DNA from: Paraburkholderia polaris
GTDB taxonomy: Bacteria; Pseudomonadota; Gammaproteobacteria; Burkholderiales; Burkholderiaceae
Assembly: GCF_012927345.1 (NCBI RefSeq)
Contig: NZ_JABBGJ010000022.1
Coordinates: 62,001-126,000 of the forward strand
Direction of reading: 5' to 3'
Length of the DNA stretch: 64,000 nt
Positions 54,458 through 64,000 of this stretch are shown piece after piece (position 1 is the first letter of the stretch; each line of letters starts with the position of its first letter). The position numbers and the translations under genes were made by a program. Below the pieces are notes generated by a model that saw only the letters and a list, made by a program, of their open reading frames with translations, made no database searches and was not told the DNA's origin.

Positions 54458-54635
54458 GGACACTCCCTTCAGCCGCGGCGGCGCTCTCAGGCAGCGCATA
54501 GGTCGGATCAAACAAGGGAGGAATCAGCTCGCCGTCGCAGACCAACAGGCCATGCAATGTTTGTGCGATCGTGTCGCCGTTGCTCAGACGCAGATCAACC
54601 GGCGTGAGCGTTTTGTTTTTCTGCTGTTCCAGCAT
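54450..54635 (-). CDS. Short protein upstream of the PAAR gene, unknown
   Basis: Open frame of 61 residues with the segment LTPVDLRLSNGDTIAQTLHGLLVCDGELIPPLFD. Its end overlaps the PAAR start by 8 bp, and AGGAGG lies before its ATG, so it is probably translated. No family recognised; it may belong to the spike-loading machinery or be a remnant. Confidence 0.5.
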   Translation of the reverse strand: MLEQQKNKTLTPVDLRLSNGDTIAQTLHGLLVCDGELIPPLFDPTYALPESAAAAEGSVHA

Positions 54636-55020
54636 GCTGGAGCCTCCTTCTGGATTGAGCCGCTTGTATTGGTGCTGCCAGCTTCCGCTGGACAGGAGGC
54701 GTCACGGCCCCGGATACGCCACCCCAACACGTACCCTGCTCAATATCCCCGCGTGGGGCTATCAGAGCCATCTGAAAAACGAGCTGACACTTCAAAGGTT
54801 TTGGGGCGCTGTAAGTCGACCACGCGACGCAAGTGTGATCGGCCGCAGTCGATTTTGATTCGTTGCCAAAGAACCAGGCGAAGGGGGGCGCACTCTCAAA
54901 GCGCTGTCTCGATCACTTTGCAAGCTACCGCTGCGCGTGGTAATGAGCACCGATCTTTCACAAATAAAAAACCGACCGTTGCGAGGTCGGTTTTCATGCC
55001 GGTCTTTCTCTGTTGTCAAT
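54636..55020. other. Non-coding stretch with a hairpin between the PAAR operon and phage remnants
   Basis: No convincing gene. The left part should contain the promoter of the minus-strand PAAR operon. At 54961-54992 an 8-bp stem (AACCGACC / GGTCGGTT) is followed on the minus strand by TTTTTTATTTG, a likely terminator left from a lost minus-strand gene of the element. Confidence 0.5.
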
Positions 55021-55024
55021 TTGC

Positions 55025-55339
55025 TGGCCGACGCGCCGTGGCACGTACATGTCGGTGCTCAATGCGACACGGTTCACCGAGAACGCGACACCGTTGTCGC
55101 GCCGCTATTATCAGAATGGGAGCCACGCGGGGTTTATCACGTACGCGTCGAGCCCGGCGTAAAACCGACGGGATGTTGACGATTTGCGGGTGGCGCGGAA
55201 GAGCTCGAAGGGGTTTGGCAATTTCTGGAGCCTGTTTATGTAGGCACTAAACGGGAAGAAAGACGGTATTCAGATCATTCCGGTTGCAGAGATGACAGCG
55301 AACGACGAGTTCTGGAATATCAAGAACGTGACCCGGTGA
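55025..55339 (+). pseudogene. Fragment of a P2-like phage portal protein (gpQ)
   Basis: One frame with two internal stops reads SVLNATRFTENATPLSRRYYQNGSHAGFI, then after a TAA NRRDVDDLR..SSKGFGNFWSLFM, a TAG, and finally GKKDGIQIIPVAEMTANDEFWNIKNVTR before a TGA. The segments RRYYQNGxHAGF, GNFxxLF, GKKxGIQIIPV and DEFxNIKNxTR occur in this order in portal proteins of P2-like phages (PBSX/gpQ family). About 100 codons of the middle of the gene remain, directly abutting the integrase remnant of the opposite strand. Confidence 0.72.
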
Positions 55340-55361
55340 GCAGTTTCAATCGTGCCTTTCT

Positions 55362-55826
55362 TGTCCGTTGCAGAACTTCGAGCGCCTCCGGAGGTTCGAT
55401 CAAACTGAACGGCCGGCCACCGATGTAGGGGAAGACATGAACGTCCAGGCGCCGCAGGTTGCGTTTTGCGTGCGATTCCTATTGGTCGGCCGTGAACTTC
55501 GTGTGCCATTCGCGAGCGACCGCCTCGAACGAATTTTCCGCGTTTGTCGCTGCCGAGCGCTTCTTGGCCTTTCTGACTTTCCCTAGGTCCACGCCGTTGG
55601 CGAGTTTCTCTTTTGCGGTTTCACGTTTCTCGCGTGCTTCCTTCAAAGTTACTGTTGGATATACGCCGAGGGCCAGTAGCTTTTCCTTGCCGCCGTGCCG
55701 TTATTTCAGGCGCCAGTAGCGCGAATCATTGGGACGCACCTCAAGGTACATACCGCCGCCATCGGCGAGCTTGTACTTCTTGTCGCGTGGCATGCTCCTG
55801 CGGATTTCTGCGTCTGACAGCGGCAT
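55362..55826 (-). pseudogene. Truncated P4-type tyrosine integrase
   Basis: Starts at ATG 55826 (PLSDAEIRRSMPRDKKYKLADGGGMYLEV when read in pieces), a DUF4102 N-terminal arm of P4-type integrases, and continues in one frame through YWRLK, a stop (TAA 55701-55703), GGKEKLLALGVYPTVTLKEARE, NSFEAVAREWHTKF, a second stop (TAG 55479-55481), then ESHAKRNLRRLDVHVFPYIGGRP and LEVLQR. The C-terminal catalytic domain with the R-H-R-Y residues is missing. The gene faces away from the nearby ssrA, which is a classical target of such integrases. Confidence 0.85.
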
Positions 55827-55940
55827 CGTCAACCTGTTGAATAGTGTCGTGGGAGTACAAGGTATTCGCGACGGCAGAGGTACCGCCAGAAATACCCCCG
55901 GGTATCCCGGATTAGTCAGGACAATGATAGATGGGTCAGG

Positions 55941-55980
55941 AAAAGAAAAACCCCGCGAACCTTGAGTTGGCGGGGTTTTT
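55941..55980 (-). terminator. Rho-independent terminator of ssrA
   Basis: An 11-bp stem (AAAAACCCCGC / GCGGGGTTTTT) with a T-tract TTTTTCTTTTCC on the minus strand, 33 bp behind the 3' end of tmRNA. Confidence 0.85.
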
Positions 55981-56012
55981 CGAACATCCTGAGCTGGATC
56001 AGGATTACGTGT

Positions 56013-56382
56013 TGGTGGAGGCGGCGGGAATCGAACCCGCGTCCAGAAGCACTCTACGACTAGTTCTACATACTTAGTTCTGTCATTTGATTTAACCACC
56101 ACGACGCGGACGAACACGCTGCGTGACGGCGATTCACTAGATTTTCGACCTTGGCGTCGTGACGCCGCCAAGACTTAACTGACGTATATGACCTCTGTCG
56201 GTATTGCTACCGGTCTTGCGACTCTAGCCCGTCAGTGAACTAGGCAGAGGACGGCGGCCCTTAGGCTGCCAGTGCGAACGTTTCGTCGTTTGCAGTTACG
56301 TTTTTCCCATTGATTAACGAGGTGACGGGTCCTCGGTATGCCCTAGCCGCTTCGCAACCCCTGTCGAAACCAGGTCGCCCCC
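56013..56382 (-). ncRNA. ssrA: Transfer-messenger RNA (tmRNA)
   Basis: Gene of about 370 bp on the minus strand. The 5' end GGGGGCG pairs with CGCCUCC before the encoded 3' ACCA to form the acceptor stem; GGTTTCGACAGGGGTTGCGAAGC follows in pieces typical of bacterial tmRNA, and the T arm has GGTTCGATTCC. The tag reading frame (56261-56293) encodes ANDETFALAA and a TAA stop, so the full tag is A-ANDETFALAA. The RNA rescues stalled ribosomes with SmpB. Its 3' end faces the integrase remnant. Confidence 0.95.
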
Positions 56383-56560
56383 GCGGTTCGTTGCCCAATA
56401 CTGATGGGCCAGCGAAGATTTTACAATAGTTTAACGGCCGCGTCCTGGCTGATTGCCTTCTTGTCTTGCCACCCCCGGCGCACTGCGGCACTGGCGCGGC
56501 GAAGCGGCAAGACGCTGTATTTCGTCGCGTGCGCCGTGTCTGCCGTGTTCGCTTATGCGC

Positions 56561-57274
56561 TCAGCCGATATCGCGCAGCAGCTTCTGCAATTCAGCGGGC
56601 GATTGCACGACATGCTGCGCGTGCCATTGCGTCGGCGGAATGTCGTTGCCGCAGTAACCGTAGGCCGCCGCGATGGTCTTCATGCCGGCCGCGAAACCCG
56701 CCTGCACATCGCGCAAGTCGTCGCCGACGTAGATGATGCGTTCCGGCACCACATCCAGCTCGCGCGCGGCGTGCAACAGGGGCGCGGGGTGCGGCTTCGA
56801 ATGCGGGGTCGTGTCGCCGCTCACCACGCAGCCCGCGCGTTCCTCGAGGCCCAGTTGCGCGATCAGCGGCTCGGTGAGCCTTGCCACCTTGTTCGTCACG
56901 ATGCCCCAGCGCACGCCCCGTGCGTCGAGATCGTCGAGCAATTCGGGGATGCCGGGGAACAGCGTGGTCTCGATGCACAAGTCTGCTTCGTAGTTGGCGA
57001 GAAACTCCTCGCGCATTGACGCGAACTCGTGATCATCGGGGCCGATGCCGAAGGCCCCGCCGATCAGCCCGCGCGCGCCCGCTGACGCGAGCGGCCGCAG
57101 GTCTTCGAGCGGCACCATCTCGAGGCTGCGATCATGGCGCATTTTGTTGACGGCGGCCGCCAGGTCGGGCGCGGTGTCGGCCAGCGTGCCGTCGAGGTCG
57201 AACAGGACAGCCTGGCAAAGACCGAGCGCGTCGTCGTTGTCTTCGCGTTGGGGCAGGGGCGTGGGATCGCTCAT
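56561..57274 (-). CDS. gph: Phosphoglycolate phosphatase
   Basis: HAD-superfamily phosphatase of 237 residues. Motif I VLFDLDGTLADTAPDL near residue 23 has the nucleophile Asp and the acid/base Asp; motif II is VTNK; motif III Lys in SKPHPAPL; motif IV YVGDDLRDVQAG. It dephosphorylates 2-phosphoglycolate. It lies 33 bp behind ubiG on the same strand, a pairing common in beta- and gammaproteobacteria; the product is also annotated as N-acetylmuramate 6-phosphate phosphatase MupP in some species. Confidence 0.9.
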   Translation of the reverse strand: MSDPTPLPQREDNDDALGLCQAVLFDLDGTLADTAPDLAAAVNKMRHDRSLEMVPLEDLRPLASAGARGLIGGAFGIGPDDHEFASMREEFLANYEADLCIETTLFPGIPELLDDLDARGVRWGIVTNKVARLTEPLIAQLGLEERAGCVVSGDTTPHSKPHPAPLLHAARELDVVPERIIYVGDDLRDVQAGFAAGMKTIAAAYGYCGNDIPPTQWHAQHVVQSPAELQKLLRDIG

Positions 57275-57307
57275 TGATTGGATTAAGTCCGGGCAGGTCG
57301 GGGCGGA

Positions 57308-58006
57308 TCAGACGTCGCGGCGGCAGGCGAGCATGTAGTTCACGCTCGCGTCGGCGGACAGCGTGAAATGCTTGCTGAGCGGGTTATAGACGATACCTTT
57401 GATGTCGACTGTACGCAGGCCGGCCGCGCGCACGAAGCTCGCCAATTCAGACGGACGGATGAAGCGCGCATAGTCGTGTGTACCCTTGGGCAGCATCCGC
57501 GCGATATATTCGGCGCCGATCACCGCGAACAGATACGACTTCACATTGCGGTTCAGCGTGGAGAAGAACACCCAGCCGCCCGGTTTCACCAGCGTCTTGC
57601 ATGCCTCGACGATGGCGGCCGGTTCGGGCACGTGCTCGAGCATTTCCATGCAGGTGACGACGTCGTAAGTGCCCGGTTCGCGGGCGGCCAGTGCTTCAGC
57701 GGCGATTTCTTCGTAACTAACGGTTACCCCGCTTTCAAGACTGTGAAGATCCGCCACGCCGAGCGCCTGGCTCGACAGGTCGATTCCCTTCACGTGCGAC
57801 CCCAATCCCGCCATCGATTCCGTCAGAATGCCGCCGCCGCAGCCGATATCCAACACGGTTTTACCGGCGAGATGCGCGTGCGCATCGATCCAGCTCAGAC
57901 GAATCGGATTGAGTTCATGCAGCGGTTTGAATTCGGCATTCGGGTCCCACCAACGATGCGCGAGGTCGCTAAATTTCTGCAGTTCGTGGGGATCGGCGTT
58001 GGTCAT
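57308..58006 (-). CDS. ubiG: Bifunctional 2-polyprenyl-6-hydroxyphenol methylase / 3-demethylubiquinol O-methyltransferase
   Basis: Methyltransferase of 232 residues for two O-methylations in ubiquinone synthesis. The N-terminus FSDLAHRWWDPNAEFKPLHELNPIRLSWI is diagnostic for UbiG; SAM motif I is VLDIGCGGGILTESMA, and the end contains FTLSADASVNYMLACRR. The start at 58006 gives the normal length; longer frames to the left of it lack homology. Confidence 0.95.
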   Translation of the reverse strand: MTNADPHELQKFSDLAHRWWDPNAEFKPLHELNPIRLSWIDAHAHLAGKTVLDIGCGGGILTESMAGLGSHVKGIDLSSQALGVADLHSLESGVTVSYEEIAAEALAAREPGTYDVVTCMEMLEHVPEPAAIVEACKTLVKPGGWVFFSTLNRNVKSYLFAVIGAEYIARMLPKGTHDYARFIRPSELASFVRAAGLRTVDIKGIVYNPLSKHFTLSADASVNYMLACRRDV

Positions 58007-58174
58007 AGCGGAAGCTGCCTCGATGAGAGCGTTGAGCGGGCGCTCGAGGATAAACCCTGAGTATATAGGCCGAGCGACGGGGCGGCAAAATGCCGCGCGG
58101 GGGCTGGCGCGTCTGTTCCCGCAGATCGGGCGCGCACTCGGAGGAGAAGGCGAGCGGCGCCCGTAGCAGCGGCA

Positions 58175-58202
58175 TAAAAAAAGCCCCGCCGAAGCGGGGC
58201 TT
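58175..58202 (-). terminator. Rho-independent terminator of the ompA-family gene
   Basis: A 9-bp stem (AAGCCCCGC / GCGGGGCTT) with a tetraloop and TTTTTTT on the minus strand, about 22 bp behind the stop. Confidence 0.9.
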
Positions 58203-58224
58203 TTATACTGCGGTAATTTGTAGC

Positions 58225-58872
58225 TTATTGCTTCGAAGTACCGACAACTTCGACTTCCACGCGACGATCCGGTGCGAGGCAAGCGACGAGTTGCTTGTGG
58301 TTCTTCTGGTTGCAACCGGTCGTGACCGGGTTGCGCTTGCCCTTGCCTTCCGTATAGATACGGTTGGCTTCGATGCCCTTGCTGACGAGGTACGACTTCA
58401 CAGCTTGAGCGCGGCGCAGCGACAGACGGTCGTTGTACTTGTCCGAACCGATACGGTCCGTGTAACCCGTTGCGACGATGACTTCCAGGTTCAGCGCGCC
58501 GACCTTAGATGCCAGATCGTCCAGCTTTTCCTTGCCAGCCGGCTTCAGGATAGCCTTGTCGAAGTCGAACAGCGCGTCAGCTTGATACGTAATCTTTTGG
58601 CTCGTAATAGCCGGTGCAGGTGCGACCGGAGCCGGCGGGGTCGGAGCCTGGGCAACCAGGGCGCCATCGCACTTAGCGTTGGCCGTTGCCGGCGTCCAGA
58701 ATGCATCGCGCCAGCAAAGCTCGTTCGTGCCGTTCATCCACACGTATTCGCCGGTACCATTCACCCAGTTGTCGTTCGTAGCTTGTCGCGACGCCGGCAC
58801 CGATTGTGCCATGGCGGATGCAGCCATAACTGCGGTAGCTGCAATGAACGCGAGCTTTGAAAGTTTATTCAT
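58225..58872 (-). CDS. ompA: OmpA-family outer membrane protein
   Basis: Protein of 215 residues with a signal peptide (ending at SAMAQ near residue 23), a short region with two Cys (NELCWRDAF, NAKCDG), a Pro/Ala-rich linker (TPPAPVAPAPA) and a C-terminal OmpA peptidoglycan-binding domain with TGYTDRIGSDKYNDRLSLRRAQAV. There is no 8-stranded barrel as in enterobacterial OmpA, so it is an RmpM-like or small Burkholderia OmpA protein anchoring the envelope to peptidoglycan. Confidence 0.92.
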   Translation of the reverse strand: MNKLSKLAFIAATAVMAASAMAQSVPASRQATNDNWVNGTGEYVWMNGTNELCWRDAFWTPATANAKCDGALVAQAPTPPAPVAPAPAITSQKITYQADALFDFDKAILKPAGKEKLDDLASKVGALNLEVIVATGYTDRIGSDKYNDRLSLRRAQAVKSYLVSKGIEANRIYTEGKGKRNPVTTGCNQKNHKQLVACLAPDRRVEVEVVGTSKQ

Positions 58873-59358
58873 ATTTCTCCTCTCGAAATTGAGATTACCG
58901 CAGGTTTACTGCGAGCCTGTTGACGAAGACAAGTCATACATTGCTCGAAGTATAACATCGGTGTAGAACAAAAAACGTGCTGTGTAGACTTCGAGCAGTG
59001 TCTAACTCTTTGTGCGTTGGCATTTTGCCATATCGTTCCCTTCCAACGATAAAAAAATCTGTCCCCGATCAAATCGCCCTCCAATTGTGGTGCATGCGCA
59101 ACAGAAGCAATCCGCTGAAGGCACCGCCAGTCATGGCTGAGCGGCGGATTGCCCCACGCACAAATCGAGCCTGCCCCGAGTTGCTAGCGGGGCGTTCAGG
59201 CGCCGTTACCGCTCGCCTGCTAATAGGTATACGTACCCCAGTCGGGAGCGGATGCGCGCCATGTTAGAATCGCGTGATGCGTTGCGCCTGCAATGCTTAC
59301 GCGAAGGCGCGGCGAATTGAAGTTAAGCCGTCGCCTTGGCACGTAAAAGATACGGATA
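58873..59358. promoter_or_regulatory. Divergent promoter region ompA / gyrA
   Basis: 486 bp without a gene. The half next to the ompA-type gene is A/T-rich and holds its promoter; a small inverted repeat CCCCG / CGGGG is seen around 59173-59192. The gyrA promoter should lie at 59215-59340. No DnaA-type or other specific site was recognised. Confidence 0.5.
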
Positions 59359-61995
<2,637 letters not shown>

Positions 61996-62118
61996 TCCGC
62001 GTCGGCAGCTTTCAGTCTCAGTTATTGGTTGAAAGCTGCGCAGGGAACAATGGCGTGTCGGGCCGATACGCATCCCGCGCAGCTCGCAGTTCAAGTTAAT
62101 TTCTCTTAGGGAGTAATG

Positions 62119-62724
62119 ATGCAAAAACGATTCAAACAACTGATGTTGCTGGCTGCTCTGGTGCCGACCTTCGCTATGGCTCAAGCACTGCAGAGCCAAG
62201 CCCCGGCGGCGGCTCCGGCTGCTGCGGCGGCACCGGTTGATCCGGCCAAGCAGGCTGCAATCAAGGACCTGCTGGACGCAATCGACGCACAGAAGCTCGT
62301 CGGCGCAATCGGCAACAGCGCCCAGATGCAAGCCAAGCAGCTGGTTCCGGCTATCCTGTCGGACGCCCTGAGCGAAAACAAGACGATGACGGACAAGCAG
62401 AAGCAGGCTTCCGTCCCGACGCTGCAAAAGAACGCAGTGCCGAAGCTGGTTGACGGCGCAGGCCAAGTGTTCGCAACGGACAATTTCCGCCAGGACGCAA
62501 TGCAAGCTCAGTACGACGCTTACGCGAAGTACTACAGCACGTCGGAAATCAAGGATCTGACCGCGTTCTACAAGAGCCCGACCGGCCGCAAGTTCATCCA
62601 GGTGCAAGACCAGGTTGGCCGCGACGTCGTGAATGGCTTGATGCAAAAGTACATGCCGCAATCGATCAAGGCAACGCGTGACCAGGCTGACAAGGAAGTC
62701 GCTTCGGTCAAGCCGGCTAAGTAA
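62119..62724 (+). CDS. DUF2059 family exported protein
   Basis: Protein of 201 residues with a signal peptide (QKRFKQLMLLAALVPTFAMAQ, cleavage near residue 22), an Ala/Pro-rich linker (APAAAPAAAAAP) and a DUF2059 domain including YAKYYSTSEIKDLTAFYKSPTGRKFI. Function unknown. The position between gyrA and serC is usual in Burkholderia. The start at 62119 gives 5 bases to GGGAG; ATG 62116 is the alternative. Confidence 0.85.
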   Translation: MQKRFKQLMLLAALVPTFAMAQALQSQAPAAAPAAAAAPVDPAKQAAIKDLLDAIDAQKLVGAIGNSAQMQAKQLVPAILSDALSENKTMTDKQKQASVPTLQKNAVPKLVDGAGQVFATDNFRQDAMQAQYDAYAKYYSTSEIKDLTAFYKSPTGRKFIQVQDQVGRDVVNGLMQKYMPQSIKATRDQADKEVASVKPAK

Positions 62725-62834
62725 GCCAGCTAGTTAAGCCTAAAGGTCGAAAGGCTGCGCTGACATCGCGCTAGCCGCCGCTCGGCGAGCTATACGGCAT
62801 GCCGGGTTTGGCGGGTTGGCGATGACAATGCGAT

Positions 62835-62876
62835 AATGGCCGTTTGCGCACACGCGCAGACGGCCATTTTCTTTTT
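62835..62876 (+). terminator. Rho-independent terminator
   Basis: Strong nested hairpin: outer stem AATGGCCGT / ACGGCCATT, inner stem TGCGC / GCGCA, then TTTTCTTTTT. It ends the DUF2059 (and possibly gyrA) transcript. Confidence 0.88.
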
Positions 62877-63023
62877 GGGCGCGAAATTGTTGTCGAACAC
62901 GCGTCGTCAAACTCGTTGTCGAGCTCACGTCGTTAAGTTTGCGGCGGCTGCCTTCGCGGCTGCCAACTTCGCCGATTTTTGCGCGATCTGTTCGCTTTTC
63001 GCGCCAGCTTCCAGGATCTCACG

Positions 63024-64000
63024 ATGCGCGTCTTTAATTTCTCCGCCGGCCCAGCAGCCATGCCCGAAGAAGTGCTGCGTCAGGCAGCCGACGAGATGCT
63101 CGATTGGCAGGGCAGTGGCATGAGCGTGATGGAAATGAGCCATCGCGGCAAAGAATTCATGTCGATTCATGAGGAAGCGCTCGTCGATCTGCGTGAGTTA
63201 CTCGAGGTGCCCGCCAGCCATCGCATCCTGTTTCTGCAAGGCGGCGGTCTGGGCGAAAACGCGATCGTGCCGATGAATCTGATGGGCGCCAAAGCGCGCG
63301 CGGATTTCGTCGTGACGGGTTCGTGGTCGCAGAAGTCGTTCAAGGAAGCGCAAAAGTACGGCACGGTGCATCTGGCGGCGAGCGGTCAGACGGCCGAAGG
63401 CTTCACGCGCGCGCCGGCACGCTCGGAATGGCAACTGTCGGACGATCCGGCGTACGTGCATCTGTGCACCAACGAGACCATTCATGGTGTCGAGACGTTC
63501 GAAATTCCCGACCACGGCGATATTCCGCTGGTGGCGGACGCCTCGTCGCACATCCTGTCGCGCCCGATGGACATCGCCAAATATGGCGTGCTGTTCGGTG
63601 GCGCGCAGAAGAACATCGGCATGGCGGGCGTGACGGTCGTGGTCGTGCGCGAGGACATGCTGGATCGCGCGCAAGCTATCTGCCCGTCGGCGTTTGAATG
63701 GAAAACCGTCGCCGAGAACAATTCGATGTACAACACGCCGCCCACGTACGCGATTTACATCGCCGGGCTGGTGTTCAAGTGGTTGAAGAAGCAGGGTGGC
63801 CTTGTCGCGATGGAAGCGCGTAACCTCGAAAAATCGAAGCTGTTGTACGACGCGATCGATTCGAGCGGCTTCTATCTGAACAAGGTCGAGCGTGGCTCGC
63901 GCTCGCGGATGAACGTACCGTTTTTCCTCGCCGACGAGTCGCGCAACGAAGATTTCCTGGCCGGCGCGAAAGCGCGGGGAATGGTGCAGCTAAAGGGCCA
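63024..64000 (+). CDS. serC: Phosphoserine aminotransferase (partial, continues beyond the window)
   Basis: The first 325 codons of SerC: VFNFSAGPAAMPEEVLRQA at the start, GMSVMEMSHRG, and the PLP lysine in FGGAQKNIGMAG near residue 197. The enzyme converts 3-phosphohydroxypyruvate to phosphoserine and acts in serine and pyridoxine synthesis. The start follows AGGATCTC by 4-5 bases. The 3' end (about 35 codons) lies outside the window. Confidence 0.95.
   Translation, partial: MRVFNFSAGPAAMPEEVLRQAADEMLDWQGSGMSVMEMSHRGKEFMSIHEEALVDLRELLEVPASHRILFLQGGGLGENAIVPMNLMGAKARADFVVTGSWSQKSFKEAQKYGTVHLAASGQTAEGFTRAPARSEWQLSDDPAYVHLCTNETIHGVETFEIPDHGDIPLVADASSHILSRPMDIAKYGVLFGGAQKNIGMAGVTVVVVREDMLDRAQAICPSAFEWKTVAENNSMYNTPPTYAIYIAGLVFKWLKKQGGLVAMEARNLEKSKLLYDAIDSSGFYLNKVERGSRSRMNVPFFLADESRNEDFLAGAKARGMVQLKG

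Noticed and set aside
54186..55250. 354-codon plus-strand frame across the PAAR gene and phage remnant
   Set aside because: It overlaps the well-supported PAAR gene in antisense and continues into a pseudogene in a wrong frame.

Overview
The window reads as one chromosomal segment of a high-GC betaproteobacterium of the Burkholderiaceae, most likely Paraburkholderia or a close relative. Support comes from the gene families (fdsGBA-fdsD formate dehydrogenase with a ModE-like regulator, the order gyrA / ompA-type gene / ubiG / gph / ssrA / serC near the right end), from the encoded tmRNA tag ANDETFALAA, and from the codon bias. The genus is an inference; no 16S gene is present.

Left part (1-17.4 kb): the distal part of an aryl-polyene (APE, xanthomonadin/flexirubin-like) pigment cluster. 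Twelve plus-strand genes joined almost throughout by stop/start overlaps encode a COG4648 membrane protein, an acyl-ACP ligase fused to a hotdog dehydratase, a glycosyltransferase fused to an LpxL-type acyltransferase, an MIO aromatic ammonia-lyase, a thioesterase, a LolA-like carrier, an MMPL exporter, three ketosynthases, a second dehydratase and a ketoreductase. Two paralogous exported proteins follow, then a divergent methyltransferase and a flavin-dependent halogenase-like enzyme. Together they suggest an aromatic starter made by deamination, polyene extension by a type II PKS, attachment to a lipid in the envelope, and possibly O-methylation and halogenation. The acyl carrier proteins are not in the window and are expected to the left.

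Centre (17.4-45 kb): a frameshifted DUF3857/transglutaminase pseudogene ending in an ABC-ATPase fragment; a purine-catabolic set on the minus strand (xdhA-xdhB-xdhC, an adenosine/adenine deaminase, guaD); dsbB; a minus-strand cluster DUF2848 / MFS / GntR / amidase containing a striking 9-bp tandem repeat; a Kef-type antiporter; a class I glutamine amidotransferase-like hydrolase with a long disordered N-terminus; a DUF2968 protein; a GNAT acetyltransferase; a citrate-type MFS carrier; a TPR/glycosyltransferase-like protein; an ArsR-CDF metal-resistance pair with a visible operator; and a FAD monooxygenase.

Right part (45-64 kb): the NAD-dependent molybdenum formate dehydrogenase operon fdsG-fdsB-fdsA-fdsD, divergent from its probable regulator fdsR; two small exported proteins; then an AT-richer island lying against the tmRNA gene. 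This island has a PAAR protein, a candidate cysteine-peptidase-like type VI effector and a small membrane protein as possible immunity protein, followed by remnants of a P2-like phage portal gene and of a P4-type integrase gene. ssrA, gph, ubiG, an ompA-family gene, gyrA, a DUF2059 protein and the start of serC complete the window; serC runs off the right edge.
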